Translations under genes and position numbers: made by a program
Assembly: GCF_026072635.1 (NCBI RefSeq)
Contig: NZ_AP023081.1
Span: 4,832,501-4,896,500 of the forward strand
Direction: 5' to 3'
Source: Pseudomonas solani
GTDB lineage: Bacteria; Pseudomonadota; Gammaproteobacteria; Pseudomonadales; Pseudomonadaceae
Length of the DNA: 64,000 nucleotides
Part shown: positions 40,441 to 51,144 of the stretch, in pieces
Position numbering within the stretch: position 1 is the first letter of the stretch
Layout: every line of letters begins with the position of its first letter
Notes under the pieces: generated by a model
What the model was told of the DNA's origin: nothing
The model's input: only the letters and a program-made list of their open reading frames with translations
The model's database searches: none

Positions 40441-40719
40441 TCACTCCCTGAAGAACACCTGCACCAGGTGGTAGCCGAACTGGCTCTTCACCGGGCCGTG
40501 GATGGTGCGCACCGGCTTTTTGAAGATCACCTGGTCGATCACCCGCACCATCTGCCCGGGGCGCACTTCGCCCAGGTCGCCGCCGCGCTTGCCCGAGGGA
40601 CAGAGCGAGTGCTTCTTCGCCAGCACGGCGAAGTCCTCGCCCTTGGCCAGGCGCTGCTTGATCTGTTCGGCTTCCGCCTCGGTCTTGACCAGGATGTGGC
40701 GGGCAAGGGCCTTGGCCAT
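40441..40719 (-). CDS. ppiC: Parvulin-type peptidyl-prolyl isomerase PpiC
   Basis: 92 residues, a single stand-alone parvulin domain: RHILVKTEAEAEQI, FAVLAKKHSLCPSGKRGGDLG and PVRTIHGPVKSQFGYHLVQV. No signal peptide, so cytoplasmic. GAGGAAA precedes the ATG at 40719. It corresponds to ppiC1, which in P. aeruginosa is next to the acetoacetyl-CoA synthetase gene; here a block of five genes lies between them. Confidence 0.9.
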   Translation of the reverse strand: MAKALARHILVKTEAEAEQIKQRLAKGEDFAVLAKKHSLCPSGKRGGDLGEVRPGQMVRVIDQVIFKKPVRTIHGPVKSQFGYHLVQVFFRE

Positions 40720-40862
40720 GGGATTTCCTCGTGGTTTGTGGAGCCGTTCATTGTGCCAGCGCACGGCGCGCCCATACAGTTCATCGGTTGCGCGTTCCTG
40801 CGCAGGAAGCCGGGCGAAATTCGCCTACCGTTATTCGAAATGCCCTTTGGACGTTCGCTCCC

Positions 40863-42082
40863 ATGGATCTCCCCTCGATGCTCAAGGTTCTGGCCTCCCA
40901 GGATGGCTCGGACCTTTACCTTTCAACCGGCGCGCCGCCCTGTGCCAAGTTCAACGGCGTGCTCAAGCCGCTGGGCACCGACCCGCTCAAGCCGGGCGAC
41001 GTGGCGCGTATCGCCGAATCCATCATGGACCCGGAGCAGCGCGGCGAATTCGACCGTGAGCTGGAGATGAACCTGGCCATCTCCCTGCCCAACATCGGGC
41101 GGTTCCGCATCAACATCTTCAAGCAGCGCAACGAGGTTTCCATCGTCGCGCGCAACATCAAGCTGGACATCCCCAAGTTCGAAGACCTGAAGCTGCCCGA
41201 GACCCTGCTCAAGGTGGTGATGGAGAAGCGCGGCCTGGTGCTCTTCGTCGGCGGCACCGGCTCGGGCAAGTCCACCTCCCTGGCGGCGCTGATCGACTAC
41301 CGCAACCGCAACAGCGGCGGGCACATCATCACCATCGAAGACCCGGTGGAATACGTGCACCGGCACAAGAAGTCCATCATCAACCAGCGTGAGGTGGGGG
41401 TGGACACCCGCAGCTTCCACGCCGCCCTGAAGAACACCCTGCGCCAGGCGCCGGACGTGATCCTGATCGGCGAGATCCGTGACCGCGAAACCATGGAGCA
41501 CGCCCTGGCCTTCGCCGACACCGGCCACCTGGCCATCTCCACCCTGCACGCCAACAACGCCAACCAGGCGCTGGACCGCATCATCAACTTCTTCCCCGAG
41601 GAACGCCGCCCGCAGCTGCTCAACGACCTGGGCAACAACCTCAAGGCCTTCGTTTCCCAGCGCCTGGTGCGCACCTCGGACGGCAAGCGCCGCGCGGCGG
41701 TGGAAGTGCTGCTGGGCACCTCCACCATCAGCGACCTGATCAAGCGCGGCGATTTCAGCTCGATCAAGGAAATCATGGAGAAATCCAAGGCCCTGGGCAT
41801 GCAGACCTTCGACCAGGCGCTGTTCGACCTGGTGATCGAGGGCTCGATCCAGGAAGAGGAGGCGATCAAGAACGCCGACTCGGCCAACAACCTGCGCCTC
41901 AAGCTCAAGCTGCACCGCGACGGCCCCGGCACCCGGCCCAGCGCCGCCGCACCGACCCCGCCCCCGCACCGACGCCCCAGGCCACGCCAACCCAGGATGC
42001 CGCCAACTGGGGGCTGGAGCTCAAGCTCGAAGACCTGCCCGAAGAAGATCCGCCGCCGGAAGACCCGGGCAAGCACTACTGA
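40863..42082 (+). CDS. PilT/PilU-family pilus retraction ATPase, C-terminal frame broken by one base
   Basis: Walker A GGTGSGKST at 130-138, Asp box region TIEDPVEYVHRH, Walker B LRQAPDVILIGEIRDRETM and His box GHLAISTLHANNA are all present, and the length is close to PilU. Near the end the frame is lost in the C-rich tract 41956-41965; one extra C gives APTPAPAPTPQATPTQDAAN and the acidic end GLELKLEDLPEEDPPPEDPG. It is not in the usual pilT-pilU locus and may be a third paralogue. The ATPase core is intact either way. Confidence 0.85.
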
Positions 42083-42118
42083 TCCCCGCAATCACAGCCC
42101 CGCTGTGGCTGGCGCTTC

Positions 42119-42272
42119 GTAGGGCGGGTGAAACCCGCGATGCACCTGCACAGTCATGTCGGGTTGCACCCGACCTACAGGGTCGTCGATGCGTTTCGTT
42201 TCGGGACCGTAGCCCGGGCTTCAGCCCGGGACGTTCAATCGAGGGCGGCCCTTTCCGCAAGGGAAAGGGCCG
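42119..42272. repeat. REP-like palindromes after the PilU-like gene
   Basis: Three elements: 42119-42178 (GTAGGGCGGGTGAAACCCGC ... CGGGTTGCACCCGACCTAC), 42209-42230 (GTAGCCCGGGCTTCAGCCCG) and an 11-bp stem at 42246-42272 (CGGCCCTTTCC with GGAAAGGGCCG). The first two recur at 52654-52714 and 52741-52802. Convergent 3' ends here suggest terminator or REP function. Confidence 0.75.
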
Positions 42273-42277
42273 GGCGA

Positions 42278-42952
42278 TCAGGCGTCCTGCGCCTGGAGTT
42301 GCCGGTGCAGGCGGTTCATCGGCCGCCGGGCCTGCTTGTGGCGGTTGGGTCGGCGTGCCGAGGGTTTCGCTTGGGTGCGCAGCGTCTTCCGGCGTCGCTC
42401 ACCTTCCTCCCGCCCCTGGCTTCGGCCCGGCTTGAGCGGGGAGGGCGAGTCGAGGTCGTAGCCGTACTGCTGGAAGTAGCTGCGTATCAGCCGGCGCTTG
42501 TGGGGCGGCAGGTAGCTGCTGACGGCGAAGGCGTTGCGACAGCTGGTGAGGTTGACCTCCACACCCAGCTCCAGCAGCAGGATCACCGTCTCGCAGTGGC
42601 CCAGATCCATTGCTTCTATCAACGCATAGGGCGGTATGGGCGAGCCGAGCGCGCGGAGCAGTTCGATCTCCCGTACCCGGTTCTCCACCGCCATCCAGTG
42701 CAATACGTTTTCGCCTGTCCAGTTGGTGGCCATCACCAGGCTGCGCTCGGCGGCGAGCAGCTTGTTCAGGCGATGGGGCTCCAGCCAGACGGCGTCGAAC
42801 AGGCGTTCGAAGGCGTAGCTGCGTCCTTCATAGAGCGGACCCAGGGGAGGAAGCGGTGGTTGGCTGCGGACGTTCTCGGGCTCGTCGAGCGATTCAAGAA
42901 GGTGTTGGAGGTTGAGGCGGTCGATCAGCGAGGTGACACATTGAGTGGTCAT
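42278..42952 (-). CDS. Ankyrin-repeat-like protein
   Basis: 224 residues. Central part (WTGENVLHWMAVENRVREIELL, PPYALIEAMDLGHCETVILLLELG) fits two to three ankyrin-like helix pairs. The C-terminal 50 residues are very basic (KPGRSQGREEGERRRKTLRTQ). No signal peptide. It stands alone between REP elements and a solute-binding protein. Protein-protein interaction is likely; role unknown. Confidence 0.6.
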   Translation of the reverse strand: MTTQCVTSLIDRLNLQHLLESLDEPENVRSQPPLPPLGPLYEGRSYAFERLFDAVWLEPHRLNKLLAAERSLVMATNWTGENVLHWMAVENRVREIELLRALGSPIPPYALIEAMDLGHCETVILLLELGVEVNLTSCRNAFAVSSYLPPHKRRLIRSYFQQYGYDLDSPSPLKPGRSQGREEGERRRKTLRTQAKPSARRPNRHKQARRPMNRLHRQLQAQDA

Positions 42953-43093
42953 GGAGCGGGCCGGCCATCACCGGCAAACAGAGGGTGTCGCAATGGCCAG
43001 GGAACCTGGCGAGCGGGTACCGGCTTGGCCGGTGGCGAATCATAGAAGGCGTGGCGAGGCGCTGTCGAGGGGGTGGCAGAAAATCCTCCGTCG

Positions 43094-43840
43094 TCATTCC
43101 CGTTGCACCTGCGCGTCCTTCAGGTACCGCGCCTGGATGCGCTTCAGGCTGCCGTCCGTGCGCAGGGCTTCGATGGCCTTGCGCAGGTCGTCCAACAGTT
43201 GCGGGTTGCAGGCCAGGGAGCAGGCGAGGTAGAGGTCGGTGGCCGCCAGGGGCGGGCTCATGCGCAGGCGCTGGTGCGAGACCTTGGGCCAGATGTAGAG
43301 CGCCTCGGGGACGCCGGTGAACCAGGCGTCGATGCGCCCCATCTCCAGCAGCTGCGCAGGCTTGTCGCCCAGTACCAGGGAGCGTATCTGCCCGCCGTCG
43401 AAGCCTTCGCGGCGGAGGATCTCGTTCTGCGCGGTGCCCAGGCCGACGCCGACCTGGCGGTAGCGGGCGCGAGCCTCGGCGAAGTCCTTCACCGGCTCGT
43501 CCAGGGTGAAGAAGGCGCGCTGCAACTCCATGATCGGTGCGACCCAGGTGTAGGAGGCTTCGCGATCCGGCGTGCGCGACAGGGGGATGACGAGGATGTC
43601 GCGGCCTTCCATGGTGCGCTTCTGCGCCCGTGCCCAGGGCGCGACGAGGATGCGCACCTGGTAACCGGCGCGCTTGAGCGCCAGCAGGGTGGCGTCGCCG
43701 ACGATGCCGTGGCTGTTGCCGGCTTCCAGCATGGTCAGCGGCGGCGCATCGGGCAGGTACAGGTCGACCTGCAGGGGCCGGGCGGTGGCCTGGAGGGCGC
43801 AGCAGAGCAGGGCGGCGAAGCACAGGGTTCTGGCGAGCAC
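43094..43840 (-). CDS. Periplasmic amino-acid-type solute-binding protein (SBP_bac_3)
   Basis: 248 residues with a clear signal peptide (MLARTLCFAALLCCALQATA). The mature part has the type 3 solute-binding layout (PPLTMLEAGNSHGIVGDATLLA, WARAQKRTMEGRDILVIPLSRTP, and the C-terminal SLKRIQARYLKD). No ABC permease genes are adjacent, so it may be a stand-alone sensor-like binding protein as is common in Pseudomonas. Ligand unknown. Confidence 0.75.
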   Translation of the reverse strand: MLARTLCFAALLCCALQATARPLQVDLYLPDAPPLTMLEAGNSHGIVGDATLLALKRAGYQVRILVAPWARAQKRTMEGRDILVIPLSRTPDREASYTWVAPIMELQRAFFTLDEPVKDFAEARARYRQVGVGLGTAQNEILRREGFDGGQIRSLVLGDKPAQLLEMGRIDAWFTGVPEALYIWPKVSHQRLRMSPPLAATDLYLACSLACNPQLLDDLRKAIEALRTDGSLKRIQARYLKDAQVQRE

Positions 43841-43915
43841 GGTGGGGTCCGTATCAGGGCGACGCCAGGAGTATAGGAGAGGCTGCCGCCGCGTCGGGGT
43901 GGCGCGGCGGAGGGG

Positions 43916-44869
43916 TCACTCCACCTTCTCGTAGCCGGCCAGGGCCTGGGTCACGCTGGCATCGTCCTTGTAGCGCTGGCGCAGGGCGTCGAGCTGGGCG
44001 TCGATGCCGGTGCACAGTTCTTCCACGGCCTGGGCCAGCTCCTTGGCCCGCTCTGCGTCGTAGGGCTCCTCGCCGAGGAAGTGCTCGCAGTTGGCGTAGC
44101 GGTCGGCGAAGGTGGTGACGTCCTCGGGTTGGCCGCTGGCGGCCGGTTCGGGCTGGTCGTCGCCTTCACTGCGCGACGCGGCGGCGTCCAGGCGGTTTTC
44201 TTCCACCCAGCCGCTGAAGTCCTCGCCCTTGGCGTTGATGTACATCACCTGCATCCAGCTGTTCTCGGCGGCGTAGATGGTCACGCCGTCGCCGGGGATG
44301 ATGAACAGGCCGGGGATGGTGCAGGCCTTGTCCGGCGCGCTGTGGAAGTGCAGCCGGCCTTCGCCCTTCACCGTGCCCCACCAGGGCGGGTGGAAGCCGA
44401 CAGCGTCGTTGGCCTTGGCGGCCAGGGCTTCGCAGTCGGCGCTGGCGGTCGGCTGGTCCTCCAGCCATTGCACGTCCTGCATCAGCAGCGGCGCGTAGTG
44501 GAAGGCGGTCTCGGCGGAGAACAGGTGGCCGGCGAGGGTCACCTGCTGGCCCAGATGCGGTTCGAGCTTCTTGTAGCCGGCTTCGTCCAGCACCAGTTGC
44601 ACCAGGCGCACGTCCTGCTCGGCGCCCATGTCCGTCTCGTAATCGTTGCCCTTCACGCAGGCGGGCTCGGCCAGCACCAGGTAGAAGCCGGTGCGTGCCT
44701 CGTCGCCGTTTTCGACGCTTTCGAAGTTGGGCGGGCCGGGGTGGGTCTGGCGCTCCAGCTTGCCTTCGAGGCGCGCGGTAGCGGGTTCGAACTCCTGGCA
44801 GGGCGTGGCCAGGGCGATGGAGGGCAGGGCGAGGCCCAGGCAGAGCAGGGCACGGGGGATGAGATCCAT
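43916..44869 (-). CDS. Exported DUF4431 protein
   Basis: 317 residues from ATG 44869, chosen because it gives a good signal peptide (MDLIPRALLCLGLALPSIALA). Mature N terminus ATARLEGKLERQTHPGPPNF and YLVLAEPACV, VTLAGHLFSAETAFHYAPLLM match DUF4431. A middle region (DGVTIYAAENSWMQVMYINA, FSGWVEENRL) looks like an SH3b-like domain. The last 80 residues are helical with Cys. Periplasmic; function unknown. Confidence 0.7.
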   Translation of the reverse strand: MDLIPRALLCLGLALPSIALATPCQEFEPATARLEGKLERQTHPGPPNFESVENGDEARTGFYLVLAEPACVKGNDYETDMGAEQDVRLVQLVLDEAGYKKLEPHLGQQVTLAGHLFSAETAFHYAPLLMQDVQWLEDQPTASADCEALAAKANDAVGFHPPWWGTVKGEGRLHFHSAPDKACTIPGLFIIPGDGVTIYAAENSWMQVMYINAKGEDFSGWVEENRLDAAASRSEGDDQPEPAASGQPEDVTTFADRYANCEHFLGEEPYDAERAKELAQAVEELCTGIDAQLDALRQRYKDDASVTQALAGYEKVE

Positions 44870-45027
44870 CTCGGGTTCCAGGTGGGGTGAAGCGGCCATG
44901 GTAGCGCCGGTGCCCCGGCCATTCCCTTGGCCATTGGTCCAAGCGTGATGGGGTTCGCAGGGCGGGTGACGCGCGCAAGTGCCAGGGAACCGTCGGTCTG
45001 CCCCCCCGGCTTACGGCCTCGCCGTGT

Positions 45028-46983
<1,956 letters not shown>

Positions 46984-47143
46984 CGGGCGATTCCTTTTCT
47001 TCTAGGTTTTGGAGGAAAAGTGCCTGCGCTCGACGACTTTTCTTATTGACCCTAAGGCTGGGCCCGCTGCGCTAGCGGGCAGTACATACAGAATGGCACG
47101 GGCCGGCGCCGGCCGCCCCGGCGCAAGGTTCAGGGGCGGGGCC

Positions 47144-48058
47144 TCATTCACTTGATCCCGATGGCACCTGGCGGTTCCAGTCGCGCAGGTGCAGCAGCAC
47201 GTCGGCCAGGGCCTGGGCAGCGGTGGAGAGGCTGTGCCCGGCGAGCCACAGCAGGCCCACGCGGCGTTCGATCTGCGGCTCGCCGAGGGCGATGCAGCGG
47301 GCGCCCAGTTCCTCCATCTGCTGGATGCACAGGCTGGGCACGGCGCTCACTCCCAGGCCCTGGGCGACCATGCGCCCGACCGTCACCAACTGGTGGCTCT
47401 CCAGGGCCACCGGCAGCCGGCCATGGCGCGCCGCCACCCGTTCCTCCAGCAGCAGGCGCACGGCGGAGGGGCGCTGCAGGGTGATGAAGGGCTGACCCAG
47501 CAGCTCCGCCCAGCTCACTTCGCTCTGCTGCGCCAGCGGGCAATCCCCTGGCACCACGGCGACGAAGCGGTCGGTGTAGAAGGGCGTGAAGGCCAGGCCA
47601 TCGAGGGATTCCGGCTCGAAGGCGATGCCCAGCTCGACGCGGTGGTTGCGCACCATCTCCAGCACCTGTTCGTTGATCACGTCATGCACCGCCACGTTGA
47701 CCTTCGGGTGGCGATCGCGGAAGGCGCGCAGCCCCACCGGCAGCAGGTTGCCGGCGAAGGAGGGCATGGCGGCGATGGCCACCTTGCCCAGCTGCAGGGT
47801 GAAGTGCTGGCGCAGCAGCTCCTCGGCGTTATCCCAGTCCGCCAGCAGGCGCCGGGCGATGGGCAGCAGGGTTTCGCCTTCGGGCGTCAGCGCCACGCTG
47901 CGGGTGGTGCGCACCAGCAACTGGCCGCCGAGGGACTCCTCCAGGTTCTTGATCGCCAGGGACAGCGCCGGCTGGGACAGGTGCAGGCGTTCGCAGGCCT
48001 GGGCGAAGCTCAGGCTCTGGGCGACGGCGAGGAAGGCACGCAGTTGCTTGACGGTCAT
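47144..48058 (-). CDS. LysR-type regulator of the adjacent CoA-transferase operon
   Basis: 304 residues from ATG 48058. N-terminal winged HTH (MTVKQLRAFLAVAQSLSFAQA, LSQPALSLAIKNLEESLG) and a LysR effector domain. It is divergent from the CoA-transferase genes with a 122-bp shared regulatory gap. By order it matches PA1998 (dhcR in P. aeruginosa, controlling carnitine-derived metabolism), so a similar role is inferred. Confidence 0.85.
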   Translation of the reverse strand: MTVKQLRAFLAVAQSLSFAQACERLHLSQPALSLAIKNLEESLGGQLLVRTTRSVALTPEGETLLPIARRLLADWDNAEELLRQHFTLQLGKVAIAAMPSFAGNLLPVGLRAFRDRHPKVNVAVHDVINEQVLEMVRNHRVELGIAFEPESLDGLAFTPFYTDRFVAVVPGDCPLAQQSEVSWAELLGQPFITLQRPSAVRLLLEERVAARHGRLPVALESHQLVTVGRMVAQGLGVSAVPSLCIQQMEELGARCIALGEPQIERRVGLLWLAGHSLSTAAQALADVLLHLRDWNRQVPSGSSE

Positions 48059-48061
48059 TGA

Positions 48062-48095
48062 TTTGTTTTGCCGATCAATAGCGAGGAAAAACAAA
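48062..48095. promoter_or_regulatory. Candidate LysR operator in the divergent promoter region
   Basis: TTTGTTTT (48062-48069) and its complement AAAACAAA (48088-48095) are 18 bp apart, starting 4 bp from the regulator ATG. The gap between divergent genes is otherwise GC-rich, so this AT-rich inverted repeat stands out. Confidence 0.35.
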
Positions 48096-48180
48096 ATTAA
48101 CAAATGAGTCGAACGAGGAGAAGCTTGGGCCCACTCACCGGCCCCGCGCCGGGCCAACGACAATCACAAGAGGCAGCACC

Positions 48181-48879
48181 ATGAGTGGACTCGACAAGCG
48201 CGTAGGCAGCTACGAGGAAGCCCTCGAAGGGCTCACCGACGGCATGACCGTCCTCGCCGGGGGCTTCGGCCTGTGCGGCATCCCCGAGAACCTGATCGCC
48301 GAGATCCGCCGCCGTGGCGTGCGCGACCTCACCGTGGTCTCCAACAACTGCGGCGTCGACGGCTTCGGCCTCGGCGTGCTGCTGGAAGACCGGCAGATCC
48401 GCAAGATGATCGCCTCCTACGTGGGCGAGAACGCCCTGTTCGAGCAGCAGCTGCTCAGCGGCGAGCTGGAAGTCGAACTCACGCCCCAGGGCTCCCTCGC
48501 CGAGAAGCTGCGCGCCGGTGGCGCCGGCATCCCCGCCTTCTACACCGCCACCGGCTACGGCACCCCGGTCGCCGAAGGCAAGGAGGCCCGTGAATTCAAC
48601 GGCCGCCCCTACATCCTCGAGCCGGCCATCACCGGCGACTTCGCCATCGTCAAGGGCTGGAAGGCCGACCGCTACGGCAACGTGATCTACCGCCACACCG
48701 CGCAGAACTTCAACCCGGTGGTGGCCGCCGCGGGGCGCATCACCGTGGTCGAGGTGGAGGAGATCGTCGAGCCCGGCGAGCTGGACCCGAGCCAGATCCA
48801 CACCCCCGGCATCTACGTCGATCGCATCATTCAGGGCACCTTCGAGAAGCGCATCGAAAAGCGCACCACTCGCTCCTGA
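48181..48879 (+). CDS. dhcA: 3-oxoacid CoA-transferase subunit A
   Basis: 232 residues. Family I CoA-transferase alpha pattern: GMTVLAGGFGLCGIPENLI, LTVVSNNCGVDGFGLG, EVELTPQGSLAEKLRAGGAGIPAFYT. It forms a heterodimer with subunit B. Order matches dhcA of P. aeruginosa (dehydrocarnitine CoA transferase); succinyl-CoA:acetoacetate transfer is an equally plausible activity from sequence alone. Confidence 0.85.
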   Translation: MSGLDKRVGSYEEALEGLTDGMTVLAGGFGLCGIPENLIAEIRRRGVRDLTVVSNNCGVDGFGLGVLLEDRQIRKMIASYVGENALFEQQLLSGELEVELTPQGSLAEKLRAGGAGIPAFYTATGYGTPVAEGKEAREFNGRPYILEPAITGDFAIVKGWKADRYGNVIYRHTAQNFNPVVAAAGRITVVEVEEIVEPGELDPSQIHTPGIYVDRIIQGTFEKRIEKRTTRS

Positions 48880-48918
48880 GCATCCTCTCCGATAACAGAA
48901 CAAGATGAGGCGTTTGAA

Positions 48919-49575
48919 ATGGCACTGACCCGCGAACAGATGGCCCAGCGCGTGGCCCGCGAACTGAAGGACGGCTACTACGTGAACCTGGGGATCGGCA
49001 TCCCCACGCTGGTGGCCAACTACGTGCCCGAGGGCATGGAAGTGATGCTGCAATCCGAGAACGGCCTGCTGGGCATGGGCGCCTTCCCCACCGAGGACGA
49101 AGTCGACGCCGACATGATCAACGCCGGCAAGCAGACGGTCACCGCCAGCAAGGGCGCGGCGATCTTCGACTCCGCCGAATCCTTCGCCATGATCCGTGGC
49201 GGCCACGTCGACCTGACGGTGCTGGGCGCCTTCGAGGTGGACGTGCAGGGCAACATCGCCTCCTGGATGATCCCCGGCAAGCTGGTCAAGGGGATGGGCG
49301 GCGCGATGGACCTGGTGGCCGGCGCCGACAACATCATCGTCACCATGACCCACGCCTCCAAGGATGGTGAGTCCAAGCTGCTCAAGCATTGCAGCCTGCC
49401 GCTCACCGGCTGCCGCTGCATCCGCAAGGTGCTCACCGACCTGGCCTACCTGGAGATCGAGGACGGCGCTTTCATCCTCCGCGAACGCGCCCCCGGCGTC
49501 AGCATCGAGGAGATCGTCGCCAAGACCGCCGGCAAGCTGATCGTCCCGGACGACGTGATCGAAATGAGCTTCTGA
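48919..49575 (+). CDS. dhcB: 3-oxoacid CoA-transferase subunit B
   Basis: 218 residues. Catalytic glutamate in QSENGLLGMG (the E-x-G-x-x-G motif), plus VNLGIGIPTLVANYVP and WMIPGKLVKGMGGAMDLVAGA typical of the beta subunit. It follows subunit A by 39 bp with GAGG upstream. A strong terminator-like hairpin follows. Confidence 0.87.
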   Translation: MALTREQMAQRVARELKDGYYVNLGIGIPTLVANYVPEGMEVMLQSENGLLGMGAFPTEDEVDADMINAGKQTVTASKGAAIFDSAESFAMIRGGHVDLTVLGAFEVDVQGNIASWMIPGKLVKGMGGAMDLVAGADNIIVTMTHASKDGESKLLKHCSLPLTGCRCIRKVLTDLAYLEIEDGAFILRERAPGVSIEEIVAKTAGKLIVPDDVIEMSF

Positions 49576-49583
49576 TTGCTCTT

Positions 49584-49634
49584 CCGCCTCGCGGACGAAA
49601 CGCCACGCACGCTTCGTCCGCGGGGCGGTCTTTT
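49584..49634 (+). terminator. Terminator-like hairpin after CoA-transferase genes
   Basis: A long stem of CCGCCTCGCGGACGAA with TTCGTCCGCGGGGCGG (one mismatch, 13-nt loop) followed by TCTTTTG. It lies between dhcB and the thiolase and may only partly stop transcription. Confidence 0.7.
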
Positions 49635-49681
49635 GTTCATCGGCCATGCCCGTGCGGCGTGGCCCCGCAGGAGATCCGCAC

Positions 49682-50860
49682 ATGCAAGACGTCGTCATAG
49701 TCGCCGCCACCCGCACCGCCGTCGGCAGCTTCCAGGGCTCGCTGGCCAACATCCCCGCCCCCGATCTGGGCGCTGCGGTGATCCGCCAACTGCTGGCCCA
49801 GACCGGTATCGATGGCGCCCAGGTGGATGAAGTCATCCTCGGCCAGGTGCTCACCGCCGGCTCCGGGCAGAACCCCGCGCGCCAGGCCGCCATCCTCGCC
49901 GGCCTGCCCCACGCCGTGCCGGCCATGACCCTGAACAAGGTCTGCGGCTCCGGCCTCAAGGCCCTGCACCTGGCTGCCCAGGCCATCCGCTGCGGCGACG
50001 CCGAGGTGATCATCGCCGGTGGCCAGGAAAACATGAGCCTCGCCCCCTACGTCATGCCCGGCGCCCGCACCGGCCTGCGCATGGGCCACGCCAAACTGGT
50101 CGACACGATGATCCAGGACGGCCTGTGGGACGCCTTCAACGACTACCACATGGGCATCACCGCCGAGAACCTGGTGGAGAAGTACGGCATCAGCCGTGAA
50201 GCCCAGGATGCCTTCGCCGCCGCTTCCCAGCAGAAGGCTTCCGCCGCCATCGAAGCCGGCCGCTTCGTGGATGAGATCACCCCGATCCTGATCCCGCAGA
50301 AGAAGGGCGACCCTGTTTCCTTCGCCACCGACGAGCAGCCCCGCGCCGGCACCACCGCCGAGTCCCTGGCCAAGCTCAAGCCGGCCTTCAAGAAGGACGG
50401 CAGCGTCACCGCCGGCAACGCCTCCAGCCTCAACGACGGCGCCGCCGCCGTGCTGCTGATGAGCGCCGAGAAAGCCAAGGCCCTGGGCCTGCCGGTGCTG
50501 GCGCGCATCGCCGCCTACGCCAATGCCGGTGTCGACCCGGCGATCATGGGCATCGGCCCGGTTTCCGCCACCAAGCGCTGCCTGGAGAAGGCCGGCTGGA
50601 ACCTCGGCGAGCTGGACCTGATCGAAGCCAACGAAGCCTTCGCCGCCCAGGCCCTGTCGGTGGGCAAGGAGCTGGGTTGGGACGCCGAGAAGGTCAACGT
50701 CAACGGCGGTGCCATCGCCATTGGCCACCCCATTGGCGCCTCGGGCTGCCGCGTGCTGGTGACCCTGCTGCACGAAATGATCAAGCGCGATGCGAAGAAG
50801 GGCCTGGCGACCCTGTGCATCGGCGGCGGGCAGGGCGTGGCCCTGGCCATCGAGCGTTAA
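49682..50860 (+). CDS. atoB: Acetyl-CoA acetyltransferase (thiolase)
   Basis: 392 residues. Active-site Cys in LNKVCGSGLKAL, and C-terminal motifs NVNGGAIAIGHPIGASGCR (catalytic His) and TLCIGGGQGVALAIE (second Cys). Full thiolase length. AGGAG lies upstream of the ATG. It splits acetoacetyl-CoA made by the synthetase or CoA transferase into two acetyl-CoA. Confidence 0.95.
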   Translation: MQDVVIVAATRTAVGSFQGSLANIPAPDLGAAVIRQLLAQTGIDGAQVDEVILGQVLTAGSGQNPARQAAILAGLPHAVPAMTLNKVCGSGLKALHLAAQAIRCGDAEVIIAGGQENMSLAPYVMPGARTGLRMGHAKLVDTMIQDGLWDAFNDYHMGITAENLVEKYGISREAQDAFAAASQQKASAAIEAGRFVDEITPILIPQKKGDPVSFATDEQPRAGTTAESLAKLKPAFKKDGSVTAGNASSLNDGAAAVLLMSAEKAKALGLPVLARIAAYANAGVDPAIMGIGPVSATKRCLEKAGWNLGELDLIEANEAFAAQALSVGKELGWDAEKVNVNGGAIAIGHPIGASGCRVLVTLLHEMIKRDAKKGLATLCIGGGQGVALAIER

Positions 50861-51144
50861 GCCTCCAGTCGGGCCGAGGAACCCGGCCCGACGCATCACC
50901 CGGCCCAGCCTCCCGTGCTGGGCTCCGCTGCGCCCGGTGACGACCTCCGGATAGAGGCCTCGCCGGGAATTGCATCACGCACCGCACCGCTCACCGAGCG
51001 GGGCAAGACGCATTCCACGCCCTGGGGCGTGGCGTCGTCGTTTCAGGCAAACAGGGGGCAAAGACCTCCGTGCTGGTTCCAACCCTTATCCGGTGCCCGG
51101 CCCCGGCCGTGCCATGCCGACAAGAATAAAAGTGAGGTAGACCG

